Shown: positions 7,264-17,029 of the stretch, piece by piece | How positions within the stretch are numbered: position 1 is the first letter of the stretch | How the letters are laid out: each line of letters starts with the position of its first letter | Source of the DNA: Clostridiales bacterium | Lineage (GTDB): Bacteria; Bacillota; Clostridia; Saccharofermentanales; Saccharofermentanaceae | DNA length: 64,000 nt | Assembly (NCBI GenBank): GCA_017513085.1 | Contig: JAFWDK010000024.1 | Location: 1 to 64,000, forward strand | Direction of reading: 5' to 3' | The notes under the pieces: generated by a model | What the model was told of the DNA's origin: nothing | Database searches by the model: none | What the model saw: only the letters and a program-made list of their open reading frames with translations | Made by a program: the position numbers and the translations under genes

Positions 7264-9441
7264 ATGAAAAAACAAAAGATTGCTTCTGTTGTTTTGGCAT
7301 CGGCGATTTTGTCTTCTGTTGCATTGAGCGGATGTAAATCTGAAGGCACAACTTCGATCTCCCTTCAGGGCTATCAGCCGCCAACGGGTTACACAACAAC
7401 GGCGTCACCTGAAGATCAGTTTGAAGTTACCAAGCCGGAAGTTAAAGACGGAGTGCCGAGCGTCATGGAGGACTTTAACAGTGATGAAATGATTGCTGAA
7501 GCCAGAGGTGAAGTTACACTTACAGTCGAAGATGCGAAGAACGCCAACGGTAAAGTCGTTCGTTGCACCGGTCGTACTGATAACTGGAACGGTATCAATT
7601 TCCCGTGCTCTGTATTTGCCGGAAACAATATTCGCATTCAGACACGTTGCCGTTGCCCGGGTGGTACGGTAAGAATTTCTCTTCAGTTCGATAATATGGG
7701 TAACACGACATATTCGAACCTGATGGATATCAAGGATTGTTCCGCTGATTTCGTAGAACAGGTCGTAACATGTTCTGTTCCGGAAAATGTCGAGAATGTA
7801 TTTGTATATCTCGAGGGCGTTGATACTTCCGATATTCTTTGTGACTATATGTATGTTACATGTGATGGTGAGTATAAGGATCCAAGCGCTGCACCAAAGG
7901 CAGAGATCGCTGATACATCTTCCTATGAATCACTGAAGGACCTTTATAAAGATCAGTTCCTGCTCGGTTGCTGTGTTCCGAGAAACATGATCGAAGTTGA
8001 AGAGTCTGAGCCATACAGAAAACTTCTCCTTGCTCAGTTTAATTCTTTCACTTGTGAGAATGAGATGAAGCCTGACAGCATTCTTGATGCGGAGACAAAC
8101 CTTGGTGATCCTGCTAAGTATAATGAAGCACCTGCAGTTCATTTTGATGCTTGCAAGGCTACTCTTGATTTCGCTAAGGAAAATGGTATCAAGATGCGTG
8201 GACATACTTTGGTATGGCACAACCAGACACCGGATTGGTTCTTCTATGAGAACTATGATGTGAATGGCAAACTTGCCAGCCGTGAATTGATGCTTAAGCG
8301 TCTTGAGAATTACATCAAAGCTGTATTTGAGTATATCAATGCTAACTACTCTGATGTATTCTATGCATTTGATGTTGCTAACGAGTGTGTCGATGATGAA
8401 TACAATCTCCGTAAGAGTCATTGGACAGAGACGATCGGTGACGATTTCCTCGTTTATGCTTTCCAGTATGCAAGAAAGTATGCAGGTAAAGACATTAAGC
8501 TTTTCTACAACGACTATAACGAGTATGTTGCTAAGAAGCGCGACAAGATCATCGAAGTGCTGAAGCCGATTGCTGAGGCCGGTAATATCGATGGTATGGG
8601 TCTGCAGTCTCACATTTCCAACCCTGTTTCGATGGAAGATTATATTGGTTCTTTGAAGAAGTATGCTGATGAACTCAAGGTTACCATCCACGTAACAGAA
8701 CTTGACGTTAATGCCCAGAAGGCTTCCGGCAACCCGGATTATGATCAGGGCGTCTACTATCAGACATTGTTTACTGAGCTCCTGAAGGCAAAGAAGGAAG
8801 GTTACGACATTGAGAGCGTAACGATCTGGGGTCTCACAGACCTTGGTTCCTGGCGTTCAGCTCAGACTCCTGTTCTTTTCACAGGTAACCTCGAAGCTAA
8901 GCTTGCTTTCCAGGGCGTTGTAAATGCAATCAAGGGTGGCGAGATCGAGAAACCGGCAGATTATGTTGAACCGCCGAAGGAAGGCGATCCTTTCGATGAT
9001 AATTTCGAAAATGATAAGTTTGCAGGTGTTGCTAGAGCAGGTGTAAATCTTAAGGTCGTTTCCGAGGGTGCTTACGAAGGCGAGAAGTGCCTGGCTGTAA
9101 CCGGTGCTTCTGAAACATGGGATGGTTACACAGTAGATCTTTCCCGCTTCCTTGGTAAGAAGATCAAGTTCTCCTTCGCTTTGAAGTCTACAGCAGCAAA
9201 GACAAGCTTCAGTGCTGATATTGCTGATCTGTGGCCTCATATCATCGAAGTGGATACAAGCTCCGGTGAATGGGTTCCGGTTGAGGGCGTTCTGGATATG
9301 ACATCCAACAAGTGGATCCTGCCGTCCGGCGATACAGTTGAAGTTCCTGCAGATATGAGTTCTCTCATGCTGTATTTCGAGACATTCGACTGCACAGATG
9401 ATTTCTATGTAGATGCTTTCCACATTGAAATTGCAAGCTGA
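7264..9441 (+). CDS. Lipoprotein endo-1,4-beta-xylanase (GH10) with two flanking CBM-like domains
   Basis: A 725-residue extracellular lipoprotein that should cleave beta-1,4-xylan. The signal peptide ends in the lipobox LSGC (Cys24). A first beta-sandwich CBM22/CBM4-9-like module (about 62-215, with TGRTDNWNGINF) precedes the GH10 barrel (about 223-560). The barrel shows RGHTLVWHNQTPDWF, the acid/base Glu374 in DVANEC and the nucleophile Glu479 in HVTELD, and ends with WGLTDLGSW. A second similar module (about 580-725, with TGASETWDGYTV) follows. GGGAGG precedes the ATG, and an earlier in-frame start at 7237 has none. DVANEC differs slightly from the usual DVVNE(A). The palindrome at 7157 suggests carbohydrate-responsive control. 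Xylanase activity is very likely; the binding target of the outer modules is inferred. Confidence 0.95.
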   Translation: MKKQKIASVVLASAILSSVALSGCKSEGTTSISLQGYQPPTGYTTTASPEDQFEVTKPEVKDGVPSVMEDFNSDEMIAEARGEVTLTVEDAKNANGKVVRCTGRTDNWNGINFPCSVFAGNNIRIQTRCRCPGGTVRISLQFDNMGNTTYSNLMDIKDCSADFVEQVVTCSVPENVENVFVYLEGVDTSDILCDYMYVTCDGEYKDPSAAPKAEIADTSSYESLKDLYKDQFLLGCCVPRNMIEVEESEPYRKLLLAQFNSFTCENEMKPDSILDAETNLGDPAKYNEAPAVHFDACKATLDFAKENGIKMRGHTLVWHNQTPDWFFYENYDVNGKLASRELMLKRLENYIKAVFEYINANYSDVFYAFDVANECVDDEYNLRKSHWTETIGDDFLVYAFQYARKYAGKDIKLFYNDYNEYVAKKRDKIIEVLKPIAEAGNIDGMGLQSHISNPVSMEDYIGSLKKYADELKVTIHVTELDVNAQKASGNPDYDQGVYYQTLFTELLKAKKEGYDIESVTIWGLTDLGSWRSAQTPVLFTGNLEAKLAFQGVVNAIKGGEIEKPADYVEPPKEGDPFDDNFENDKFAGVARAGVNLKVVSEGAYEGEKCLAVTGASETWDGYTVDLSRFLGKKIKFSFALKSTAAKTSFSADIADLWPHIIEVDTSSGEWVPVEGVLDMTSNKWILPSGDTVEVPADMSSLMLYFETFDCTDDFYVDAFHIEIAS

Positions 9442-9465
9442 TCGCTCGATTATGATTAAATGAAG

Positions 9466-9498
9466 AGAAGCCGTGTCTTCGGACGCGGCTTCTTTTTT
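9466..9498 (+). terminator. Terminator after the xylanase
   Basis: GAAGCCGTGTC and GACGCGGCTTC pair around TTCG, followed by TTTTTT. Confidence 0.92.
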
Positions 9499-9523
9499 GT
9501 AGTTATTACGAATATGCTATAAT
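9495..9523 (+). promoter_or_regulatory. Candidate promoter of folA
   Basis: A perfect TATAAT lies at 9518-9523. The -35 position holds only TTTTGT at 9495-9500, with 17 bases between them. It overlaps the end of the preceding terminator. Confidence 0.5.
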
Positions 9524-9571
9524 CGTTCTGTCGATTTCCTATATCGAACTTAGTTTAGAAAGGTGAGCTAC

Positions 9572-10090
9572 ATGAGTATTACTGCAATCGTTGCTGTGGA
9601 TGAAAACTGGGGAATTGGATATAAAGGTGAACTGCTGGCAAGTCTTCCTGAGGACCAGAAATTGAATTTTAAAGTTAAAACTCTGGGACATCCGGTTATA
9701 TATGGAAGAAAGACATTAGAAACGTTCCCGAAAGGCAAGCTTTTGCCTGGCAGAGAAAACATAATCCTTACGCGGAATCCGGATTTTTCTTATGAGGGTG
9801 CCACGATCATGCACTCAGTTACGGAAGTGGTGGAATATGCGGAGAAGCAACCGGATGAAACTTTTTTTATCATTGGCGGAGCACAGATCTATGAGCAGTT
9901 CCTGCCTTATTGTGACACTTGTGTCGTAACCAGGATCAAAAAGAGTTATCCGGCTGATGCGTTTTTCCCGAATCTTGATATGATCAATGCATGGGAATTG
10001 TTTTCACGTGAGCCGGAAGTTCGATCGATTAAGGGCGTAAGTTTTGAAATCTGGACGTATAGACGAGTTTCAGAATTTTTTGGGGTGTGA
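9572..10090 (+). CDS. folA: Dihydrofolate reductase
   Basis: A 172-residue enzyme of the usual size that reduces dihydrofolate to tetrahydrofolate with NADPH. Visible family motifs are AVDENWGIGYKGELLASLPED at the N terminus (substrate loop), GHPVIYGRKTLETFP, ILTRN, and IIGGAQIYEQFLPYCD, the nucleotide-binding GG pair. ATG at 9572 is chosen over GTG at 9563 because AAAGGTG fits it as the ribosome site. No thymidylate synthase gene is adjacent, which is the common partner. Confidence 0.95.
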   Translation: MSITAIVAVDENWGIGYKGELLASLPEDQKLNFKVKTLGHPVIYGRKTLETFPKGKLLPGRENIILTRNPDFSYEGATIMHSVTEVVEYAEKQPDETFFIIGGAQIYEQFLPYCDTCVVTRIKKSYPADAFFPNLDMINAWELFSREPEVRSIKGVSFEIWTYRRVSEFFGV

Positions 10091-10109
10091 AAACTGCACA
10101 AAAGAGATG

Positions 10110-10124
10110 TGTGCAGGATGCACA
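10110..10124. repeat. Short inverted repeat after folA
   Basis: TGTGCA-GGA-TGCACA lies 20 bases after the folA stop and is followed by a T-rich but interrupted stretch. It may be a weak terminator. Confidence 0.35.
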
Positions 10125-10166
10125 ACGGTTTTCTTGTTTGTCTGTGCAACATCTACAATTCTTGCA

Positions 10167-10195
10167 TTGACGCCTTTTTTTCGTAAAGATATAAT
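10167..10195 (+). promoter_or_regulatory. Strong sigma-A promoter of the 88-residue protein
   Basis: TTGACG at 10167-10172 and TATAAT at 10190-10195 have a 17-base spacer. The leader is about 70 bases and ends in AAGGAGG. Confidence 0.85.
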
Positions 10196-10273
10196 GAAAC
10201 CGCAAAGACAGGAAAGCTTTGCAGAGGAAAAAAGAAAGAAAGAAAACTCATTTAGATTAAGGAGGTAGTCATC

Positions 10274-10540
10274 ATGAAGGCTTTTAACATGAGCAATGTA
10301 GATGTTCACCAGTTTATGCAGGCACTTGATTCTTGTTCCGGCGATGTAATGCTTATTACAGATGAAGGTGACAAGTTCAATCTCAAGAGCAAGCTCAGCC
10401 AGATCACAGGTTTGATGAAGCTGATCGAAGGTGGTAAGCTTGTTGATGCTAAGATTTATTGCTCTAACGTTGAAGACGAGGCTCTGCTTTTCAGACTGAA
10501 TCTTTTCGGAACAGTAGAAGAAGTCGATCATATCGGCTAA
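10274..10540 (+). CDS. Small conserved protein of unknown function
   Basis: An 88-residue soluble protein with its own near-consensus promoter, a strong AAGGAGG site and its own terminator, so it is a well-expressed single gene. It has a compact mixed fold with the segments FMQALDSCSGDVMLITDEGD, LKSKLSQITGLMKLIEGG and EDEALLFRLNLFG. Similar short proteins are, from memory, common in clostridial genomes and carry no established function. There is no signal peptide or membrane segment. The alternation of acidic strands and helices could suit a regulatory or protein-binding role, but that is speculation. Confidence 0.85.
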   Translation: MKAFNMSNVDVHQFMQALDSCSGDVMLITDEGDKFNLKSKLSQITGLMKLIEGGKLVDAKIYCSNVEDEALLFRLNLFGTVEEVDHIG

Positions 10541-10594
10541 TCCTACGAGCAAAAGATCTTAAGAGCGGAAACATCCGCTTGGTATGATTTTTCT

Positions 10595-10621
10595 AAAAGA
10601 GGGCTGATTGCCCTCTTTTTT
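10595..10621 (+). terminator. Terminator after the 88-residue protein
   Basis: AAGAGGGC and GCCCTCTT pair around TGATT, followed by further T. Confidence 0.9.
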
Positions 10622-10696
10622 CTTAATATTTTCTTAGTAATTTATCTGACGTACAAGTATATAATAAGATAAGCGTATGAGGAGGATAGGGTATTC

Positions 10697-11722
10697 ATGA
10701 TCAAAGAGTTTAAAGTCAATCTGTTTCGCATTTTGCGAACTAAATCTTTTTACGTTGTATTGATTATTCTCCTTGCGCTTAGTGTATTTAGTGCTTTTGT
10801 AGTCTTTTTTGTTTCTGATGATCCACTTGATGTTTTTTATTCTGATGATGATTCTGAGACGTTAACGACAGATGAATTAGTTCAAGTACTTCAAGAAGCC
10901 GAGCAAAAGTATATGATTAATTCCCAAGCTCAAAGTTTGATTGCAGAATCCCAGTTGCCGGATACAGGAGATCCGGCAATGGATAGCCGGATCATGGAAG
11001 CGATGGAATCTATATCGAACAATGAAAAGTCTGAGGAGTCTGCAGATGCATATAATGAGTCTTTTCAGTCGTCTTTTATGGAGGGCTTTCAACTTGGTCT
11101 ATCCAGTATAAGGCCATTGAATAATACTTTAGATGTACTGAATATGTCCTTAGGCAACGAGTTGCATCTTTTCCTTTTTCAGATAATTGTCGCTTTGTAT
11201 ATTGGCGCAGAATATAAGTCCAGGTTTCATATCAATCGTTTTTCTTTGAACACTACGCGAGCAACGATCCTTTTGGGCGAATGGCTTACGTTGCAGATCC
11301 TTTTCGTGTTGATGATGGTTTTAGAGTATTTCACTACCTTAGGTTTGTCTGTTTTGTTCTGTTCGTCGTTTGAATGGACTAGAGTATCTGAATCGTTGAT
11401 TCGTTTCGGGTATTATACTCTCATAGTTATGGCTTATACTTCTTTTACTTTTATGATTGCGGTTTTACGACGCGGGAGTGCGATGGCAATCGTTTTTTCC
11501 AGCCTCTTTACATTTGATGTATTGCATCTTGTTTTTGCCGTAGCTTCGATACTGAACTCTAAAATAATGAATTTGTCGCCTTCGTTTTTATTGAGTACGG
11601 TTTCTACAAATAATACGCTCACTATTCAAACAAGTTTTGCCGTTATCGCGATTCTTATAGGGTATATTGCTGTTTTCGTCGGTTCTACTTTGTCAGTATC
11701 ATCTTATCGTGATGCGTACTAA
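10697..11722 (+). CDS. ABC-2 type transport permease
   Basis: A 341-residue membrane protein with the ABC-2 permease layout. One N-terminal transmembrane helix (about residues 16-39) follows a short basic start (FRILRTKSFY). A large extracytoplasmic, acidic loop follows (about 40-140, rich in D/E/S). Five further hydrophobic segments cover about 150-340. AGGAGGATAGGG precedes the ATG. No ATP-binding partner gene is adjacent, so its ATPase must be elsewhere or it acts alone. The substrate is unknown; relatives serve bacteriocin immunity, antibiotic export or sodium efflux. Confidence 0.75.
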   Translation: MIKEFKVNLFRILRTKSFYVVLIILLALSVFSAFVVFFVSDDPLDVFYSDDDSETLTTDELVQVLQEAEQKYMINSQAQSLIAESQLPDTGDPAMDSRIMEAMESISNNEKSEESADAYNESFQSSFMEGFQLGLSSIRPLNNTLDVLNMSLGNELHLFLFQIIVALYIGAEYKSRFHINRFSLNTTRATILLGEWLTLQILFVLMMVLEYFTTLGLSVLFCSSFEWTRVSESLIRFGYYTLIVMAYTSFTFMIAVLRRGSAMAIVFSSLFTFDVLHLVFAVASILNSKIMNLSPSFLLSTVSTNNTLTIQTSFAVIAILIGYIAVFVGSTLSVSSYRDAY

Positions 11723-11776
11723 AAGTACGAAGTGTGTTATAATATTGTCCACGAAAAAGAATGCTTGGAGAATATA

Positions 11777-12604
11777 ATGATCAATTATCTGTATAATTCC
11801 AGGGATATTGCGGCATATTTTAAGTGGGCCGGCGTTTCCTCTCACCAGGAGAAAGAGTATCTGCACTATATTTTTATGATCGGTGCCGATATCCTTGCCA
11901 AACCACTTACACGCGAATATGAAGCATTTGAAACTGCAGTATATAGAGATTTATACTATTTATGGTCGGAGGGCTTTGAAAACGAGTTTTCCGATATTGC
12001 TACGATTGCGCCCAAGGGCGCTGTTTCACTGATCTGTGATCAGGAATTTATATGTCTGGAATCGTATATGAAGCTTCTTGCTTTGCATCTGATCTTTTCC
12101 AGAAATCTGCCTTATGTACACGTCAACTTCAATGGGCTTATGTTACCGTTAGGCTTAAAGGGCGATTTTTCCGATTATGAGCGTAATGTAGCGATAGCAT
12201 GTGAAACACTCCATCTTGTTACAAGAGATGTTTTCGGTAAACCATTCGATCTTCATCTCGGCATTCCGGATGAAGTGCTCTGTCTTTCTTTGGAACAGTC
12301 ATTCCGGCAATCTTTGTCCGCCCATGAGGATTTCCGTAAACGTTTTATTAAACATGCTGCTTCGCGTCTTGCTGAATTAAAACTCACGTCCAAAGCGATT
12401 CATGAGAAAGAAGAAAAGAAGAAAGAACGCAATTTGAAGAGAAAACTCGCACGGGAGAAGGCAAATCAGAATAGAATGGCTGAAAAGTCAAAGCGTTCAG
12501 TTTCTTCAGGAAAGAAAGAAACTACTACTGTTGTGAAAAAATCAGAGAAGATAGAAAAAGAAAAAACGGCTGGAAAGAAGCCGGATAAAAAGAAACCAGA
12601 ATAA
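11777..12604 (+). CDS. Hypothetical protein with a lysine-rich C-terminal tail
   Basis: A 275-residue protein, unrecognised. Residues 1-205 form a globular, mixed-composition domain (NSRDIAAYFKWAGVSSHQEKEYLHY near the start). The last 70 residues are very basic and low in complexity, with many KKKE, KRK and KKPDKKKPE runs. Such a tail is either disordered or a coil that binds nucleic acid or ribosomes. ATG at 11777 is preferred over a GTG at 11732 because TTGGAG precedes it and the GTG falls inside a TATAAT at 11738-11743 that is the likely -10. It lies 12 bases before the activase-like gene, so the two are probably co-transcribed. Confidence 0.75.
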   Translation: MINYLYNSRDIAAYFKWAGVSSHQEKEYLHYIFMIGADILAKPLTREYEAFETAVYRDLYYLWSEGFENEFSDIATIAPKGAVSLICDQEFICLESYMKLLALHLIFSRNLPYVHVNFNGLMLPLGLKGDFSDYERNVAIACETLHLVTRDVFGKPFDLHLGIPDEVLCLSLEQSFRQSLSAHEDFRKRFIKHAASRLAELKLTSKAIHEKEEKKKERNLKRKLAREKANQNRMAEKSKRSVSSGKKETTTVVKKSEKIEKEKTAGKKPDKKKPE

Positions 12605-12616
12605 AGGGATACGGGT

Positions 12617-15600
12617 ATGAGCAATACATTGAACATGGGACTGGACATTGGTTCCACGACTATAAAGATCGTTTTAACGGAAGGCGAGAAGATCGTTTAC
12701 CAGGAATATCGAAGACACCATTCTGATATTGCCGGCGAGCTTTTAAGTGCTTTTGAAGAAGTAAACAAGAAGTTCCCGGATTTGAGAGCCAGAGTGCAGA
12801 TTACGGGTTCCGGCGGACTTTCCGTTGCGAAATGGCTTGGCCTTGATTTTGTTCAGGAAGTTATTGCTGAAACTGTTGCGATTTCGAAATATCATCCCGA
12901 AACGGACGTCATCATCGAATTAGGAGGAGAAGACGCGAAGATCACATATCTGCACCCTGTTCCGGAGCAGAGAATGAATGGTACATGCGCTGGCGGAACG
13001 GGTGCTTTTATCGATCAGATGGCTACACTTCTGCGTACTGATGCAGACGGCCTGAATGAGATGGCGAAGTCCTATAAGACGCTTTATACGATTGCTTCAC
13101 GCTGCGGCGTTTTTGCCAAGAGCGATCTTCAGCCTTTGATCAATGAAGGGGCTGCCAAGGAAGACCTGGCGGCATCCATTTTCCAGGCAGTTGTCAATCA
13201 GACGATTGCCGGACTTGCGTGTGGACGTCCGATCCGTGGACATATCGCATTCCTTGGTGGTCCGTTGTTCTTTAATTCTGAGCTTCGTAAGGCGTTTGAG
13301 AGAACGCTGGAAGAGCAGGTCAAATCATTCTGGATCCCTGATAATGCGCAGATCTATGTTGCTCTGGGAGCTGCACTGGGAGCTAAGGGCAAAGAAGTTC
13401 TGCTTTCCGATCTGATAGCTTCTTTTGCATCCAAGGAGGGTTTTGAACCGGATATCAAGCGTATCGCGCCGTTGTTTGCCGATGCCCGTGAAAAAGAACT
13501 GTTTGATGAGCGTCATCAGCGTGCCACTCTGGATCTGTATCAGTTGGCTAAGCAGAAGGGTCCTTGCTATCTGGGTATTGATGCCGGTAGTACGACCACT
13601 AAAGCTGTTCTGATCAACGAAGAGGGACAGATGGTCTACACCTATTATGCAAGTAACCAGGGCAATCCGGTAAAGAGTGCCGTAAATATCGTTAAGCAAC
13701 TTTACGAGCAGATGCCGCCGGAAACTTATATCGCGAACAGTTGTGTTACAGGATATGGTGAAAACATAATCCGTGCTGCATTGGGCGTTGATCTGGGTGA
13801 AATTGAAACAATGGCACATTTCCAGTCGGCAAAGTATTTCTGCCCGGATGTCGATTTTATTATTGATATCGGCGGACAGGATATGAAGTGCATGAAGATC
13901 CGAAATGGTGTAATTGACTCCATTATGCTGAATGAGGCCTGTTCTTCAGGCTGCGGATCCTTTATCCAGACTTTTGCTGAGAATCTGAATATGGATGCCC
14001 ATACTTTCTCTTTGGAAGCTTTGTCCGCTAAAAATCCGGTCGATCTTGGAACCAGATGTACCGTATTCATGAATTCCAAAGTCAAGCAGGCACAGAAAGA
14101 GGGAGCGACCGTTGGTGATATTTCCGCGGGACTTTCGTATTCTGTCGTCCGTAATGCACTTTATAAAGTTATCAAGATCCGTGATACGCAGGAGCTTGGA
14201 AAGAAGATCGTCGTGCAGGGAGGTACTTTCCTGAATGATGCGATCCTTCGTTGTTTTGAGCTGATTTCCGGACGAGAAGTCATTAGACCGAATGTAGCCG
14301 GCCTGATGGGTGCTTTTGGCGCTGCAATCATTGCTAAAAAACGTATGCCGAAGGATCAGAAAGTATCAGGTCTTCTTGGTCTGGAAGAACTCAATCGTTT
14401 TGATATGACGACAGAGATGACGACATGCCCGCTTTGCACGAATCATTGTAAATTGACGATCTCGACTTTCTCGAACGGAGAACGCTTTATTTCAGGTAAC
14501 CGATGTGAGCGTGGTGAGGGGAAGGAAAAGGCGAAAGATACTTTACCGAATCTGATTGCGTATAAATATGCCAGAACGTTCCGTTATAAACCTCTTGCTA
14601 AGGATAAGGCTCCGCGTGGAGAGATCGGTATACCGAGAGCTCTGAATATGTATGAGAATTACCCGTTCTGGTTTACTGTGCTGACAGAACTCGGTTTTTC
14701 GGTCGTTATTTCACCAAGGTCAAATCATGAATTGTTTGAGAAGGGTATGGATTCTATTCCTTCTGAGAGCGTTTGCTACCCGGCCAAGCTTGTTCATGGT
14801 CATATTGAGAGCCTGATCGAGAAGGGGATCAAGACTATATTCTATCCTGATATTCCGTATGAACGTCACGAGAATAAGAATTCCGGAAATCACTTTAATT
14901 GTCCGATCGTGGCGTCTTATCCGGAAGTGATCCGTAATAATCTGGAAAATATCCAGGATAAGGGAATTAAGTATCTGAATCCATTCCTGCCTTTGGATAA
15001 CGATGATGCTCTTGCAGAGCAGCTGGCGATCGCTTTTGCTGAGTTTGGTGTGACGAAAGCCGAGGCTGAGAAGGCGGTTGCGGCAGGAAACAAAGAGTAT
15101 GATGATTACAAAGCTGATATCAGAAGAAAAGGTCAGGAAGTCATCGAAGATCTGGAGCGCACCGGACAGAAGGGTATAGTGCTTTCGGGGCGTCCGTATC
15201 ACACAGATCCGGAGATCCATCATGGTATCCCGGAGATGATCAATTCACTTGGCCTGGCCGTTCTTAGCGAGGATAGTGTGGCTGTTCCGGGAAGACTGCA
15301 GCGTCCGATCCGTGTTGTAGACCAGTGGATGTATCATACACGTCTTTATGAAGCTGCCGCTTATGTTGCGACTAACGATAATCTGGAATTGGTGCAGCTT
15401 ACTTCTTTTGGTTGCGGACTTGATGCCGTAACGTCCGACCAGGTTCAGGAGATCCTGGAATCTCAAGGAAAGCTATATACTTTGCTGAAAATCGATGAAG
15501 TAAGCAATCTGGGTGCTGCGCGTATCCGTATGCGTTCTTTGAAGGTCGCTATGGATGAACGTGAGGCGGCTAGAAAAGACGGCACTATGCCGAAAAGAGA

Positions 15601-17011
15601 GAGAAAGTCGTATACGATCAAGCGTGTTCCGTTTACAGAAGAACACAAGAAGCGTCATACGATCCTGGCACCACAGATGGCTCCGATCGAGTTTGAGTTT
15701 GTTGAGGCAGTATTCCACCATCACGGATATAAGTTGAAAGTTCTCAAGCAGGCGACTCAGGCAGATATCGAGTGTGGATTGCGCTTTGTCAACAATGACG
15801 CATGTTTCCCGACGGTCATCGTTGTTGGTCAGATGGTCAATGCAATCTTATCCGGCGAAGTGGACCGTGATAATACTACGGTGCTTATTACTCAGACGGG
15901 TGGCGGTTGCCGTGCGACGAACTATGTTGCTTTCTTGAGAAAAGCACTTCGCGAAGCCGGATATGGCGATATCCCGGTCATTGCTCTTTCTGTGCAGCAG
16001 TTTGAGAAGAATCCTGGATTTAAACCGACCTTGCCGTTTATTAACAGCGCACTCCGTGCCGTTTGCTATGGAGATATGCTCCAGACGTTGCTTTTGCGTG
16101 TGCGTCCGTATGAGAAGGTCAAAGGATCGGCCAATGCTTTGTATCAGTTCTGGAACCGTTGCGGCAAACTTTTCTTTAATCCAAAGGAGAAGTTTGAGGA
16201 TATAACGACCGAGTATATCATGGCGGAAGCTTGCAAGAACGTGCCTTTGACCGAGGAAGAAAAAAAAGCGGTCGAAGATCTGCTCCGCGAACTTCATTGC
16301 GCAAAGATCGGTCGTCCGTCATCTTACAGGCGTTTGATCGATGCGACCATTGATACTTTTGACAAATTCCCGATGCTGGATATTCCTAGAAAGCCACGCG
16401 TCGGTCTGGTCGGTGAGATCCTCGTTAAATTCCAGCCTGATGCCAATAACCATGCTGTAGACGTTGTTGAACAGGAAGGCTGTGAAGCAGTTGTTCCGGG
16501 TCTTTTGGATTTCTTCCTGTATTGTGCGATGGGTCCTGTCTGGGCGGCGGATCACCTGGGAAGAAGTAAGAAGTCTGCATGGCTTTCAAACCGTGGAATC
16601 GATCTTCTCCAATCTTATCGTCGGCATATCGTCAAAAAGATGGCCGAGACAGGGAAGTTCCAGCTTCCGCAGAGTATCCGTCATATGGCAAAGAAAGCGG
16701 AGAGCGTGCTATCCTGTGGAAATGACAATGGTGAAGGCTGGTTCCTGACCGCTGAAATGATTGAACTGATCGAGAGCGGAGTACCGAATATTATTTGTGC
16801 TCAGCCGTTTGCATGCCTTCCAAACCATGTTACCGGAAAGGGTATGATCAAAGAGTTGAGAAGACAATATCCGGAGTCTAACATTATTCCGATCGACTAC
16901 GATCCGGGCGCCAGCGAAGCCAACCAGCTGAACCGTATCAAACTTATGGTCAGCACAGCGCATTATCGGGAAGAGATGAAGAGACAGAAAGAAGAGAATA
17001 ACAATAAGTGA
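12617..17011 (+). CDS. Giant 2-hydroxyacyl-CoA dehydratase activase-like protein
   Basis: A 1464-residue fusion. Two ASKHA-type ATPase domains of the BadF/BadG/BcrA/BcrD (HgdC) family start at [13 protein letters not shown] (about residue 7) and [13 protein letters not shown] (about 320). Each has the cysteines that in HgdC hold a shared [4Fe-4S] cluster: TCAGGTGAF with ASRCGVF, and ACSSGCGSF with GTRCTVF. After these come a Cys-containing DUF2229 region (CPLCTNHC, then [12 protein letters not shown]) and a region similar to the D subunit of hydroxyglutaryl-CoA dehydratase. Related activases use ATP to push an electron into a radical dehydratase. No separate dehydratase subunits are nearby, so the substrate is unknown. 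Giant proteins of this layout are widespread in clostridia. Confidence 0.9.
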   Translation: MSNTLNMGLDIGSTTIKIVLTEGEKIVYQEYRRHHSDIAGELLSAFEEVNKKFPDLRARVQITGSGGLSVAKWLGLDFVQEVIAETVAISKYHPETDVIIELGGEDAKITYLHPVPEQRMNGTCAGGTGAFIDQMATLLRTDADGLNEMAKSYKTLYTIASRCGVFAKSDLQPLINEGAAKEDLAASIFQAVVNQTIAGLACGRPIRGHIAFLGGPLFFNSELRKAFERTLEEQVKSFWIPDNAQIYVALGAALGAKGKEVLLSDLIASFASKEGFEPDIKRIAPLFADAREKELFDERHQRATLDLYQLAKQKGPCYLGIDAGSTTTKAVLINEEGQMVYTYYASNQGNPVKSAVNIVKQLYEQMPPETYIANSCVTGYGENIIRAALGVDLGEIETMAHFQSAKYFCPDVDFIIDIGGQDMKCMKIRNGVIDSIMLNEACSSGCGSFIQTFAENLNMDAHTFSLEALSAKNPVDLGTRCTVFMNSKVKQAQKEGATVGDISAGLSYSVVRNALYKVIKIRDTQELGKKIVVQGGTFLNDAILRCFELISGREVIRPNVAGLMGAFGAAIIAKKRMPKDQKVSGLLGLEELNRFDMTTEMTTCPLCTNHCKLTISTFSNGERFISGNRCERGEGKEKAKDTLPNLIAYKYARTFRYKPLAKDKAPRGEIGIPRALNMYENYPFWFTVLTELGFSVVISPRSNHELFEKGMDSIPSESVCYPAKLVHGHIESLIEKGIKTIFYPDIPYERHENKNSGNHFNCPIVASYPEVIRNNLENIQDKGIKYLNPFLPLDNDDALAEQLAIAFAEFGVTKAEAEKAVAAGNKEYDDYKADIRRKGQEVIEDLERTGQKGIVLSGRPYHTDPEIHHGIPEMINSLGLAVLSEDSVAVPGRLQRPIRVVDQWMYHTRLYEAAAYVATNDNLELVQLTSFGCGLDAVTSDQVQEILESQGKLYTLLKIDEVSNLGAARIRMRSLKVAMDEREAARKDGTMPKRERKSYTIKRVPFTEEHKKRHTILAPQMAPIEFEFVEAVFHHHGYKLKVLKQATQADIECGLRFVNNDACFPTVIVVGQMVNAILSGEVDRDNTTVLITQTGGGCRATNYVAFLRKALREAGYGDIPVIALSVQQFEKNPGFKPTLPFINSALRAVCYGDMLQTLLLRVRPYEKVKGSANALYQFWNRCGKLFFNPKEKFEDITTEYIMAEACKNVPLTEEEKKAVEDLLRELHCAKIGRPSSYRRLIDATIDTFDKFPMLDIPRKPRVGLVGEILVKFQPDANNHAVDVVEQEGCEAVVPGLLDFFLYCAMGPVWAADHLGRSKKSAWLSNRGIDLLQSYRRHIVKKMAETGKFQLPQSIRHMAKKAESVLSCGNDNGEGWFLTAEMIELIESGVPNIICAQPFACLPNHVTGKGMIKELRRQYPESNIIPIDYDPGASEANQLNRIKLMVSTAHYREEMKRQKEENNNK

Positions 17012-17029
17012 TTTTCAGGAGATAGCGAC

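Noticed and set aside
10044..10268. 74-residue ORF after folA
   Set aside because: It overlaps folA in another frame and crosses the promoter of the next gene.
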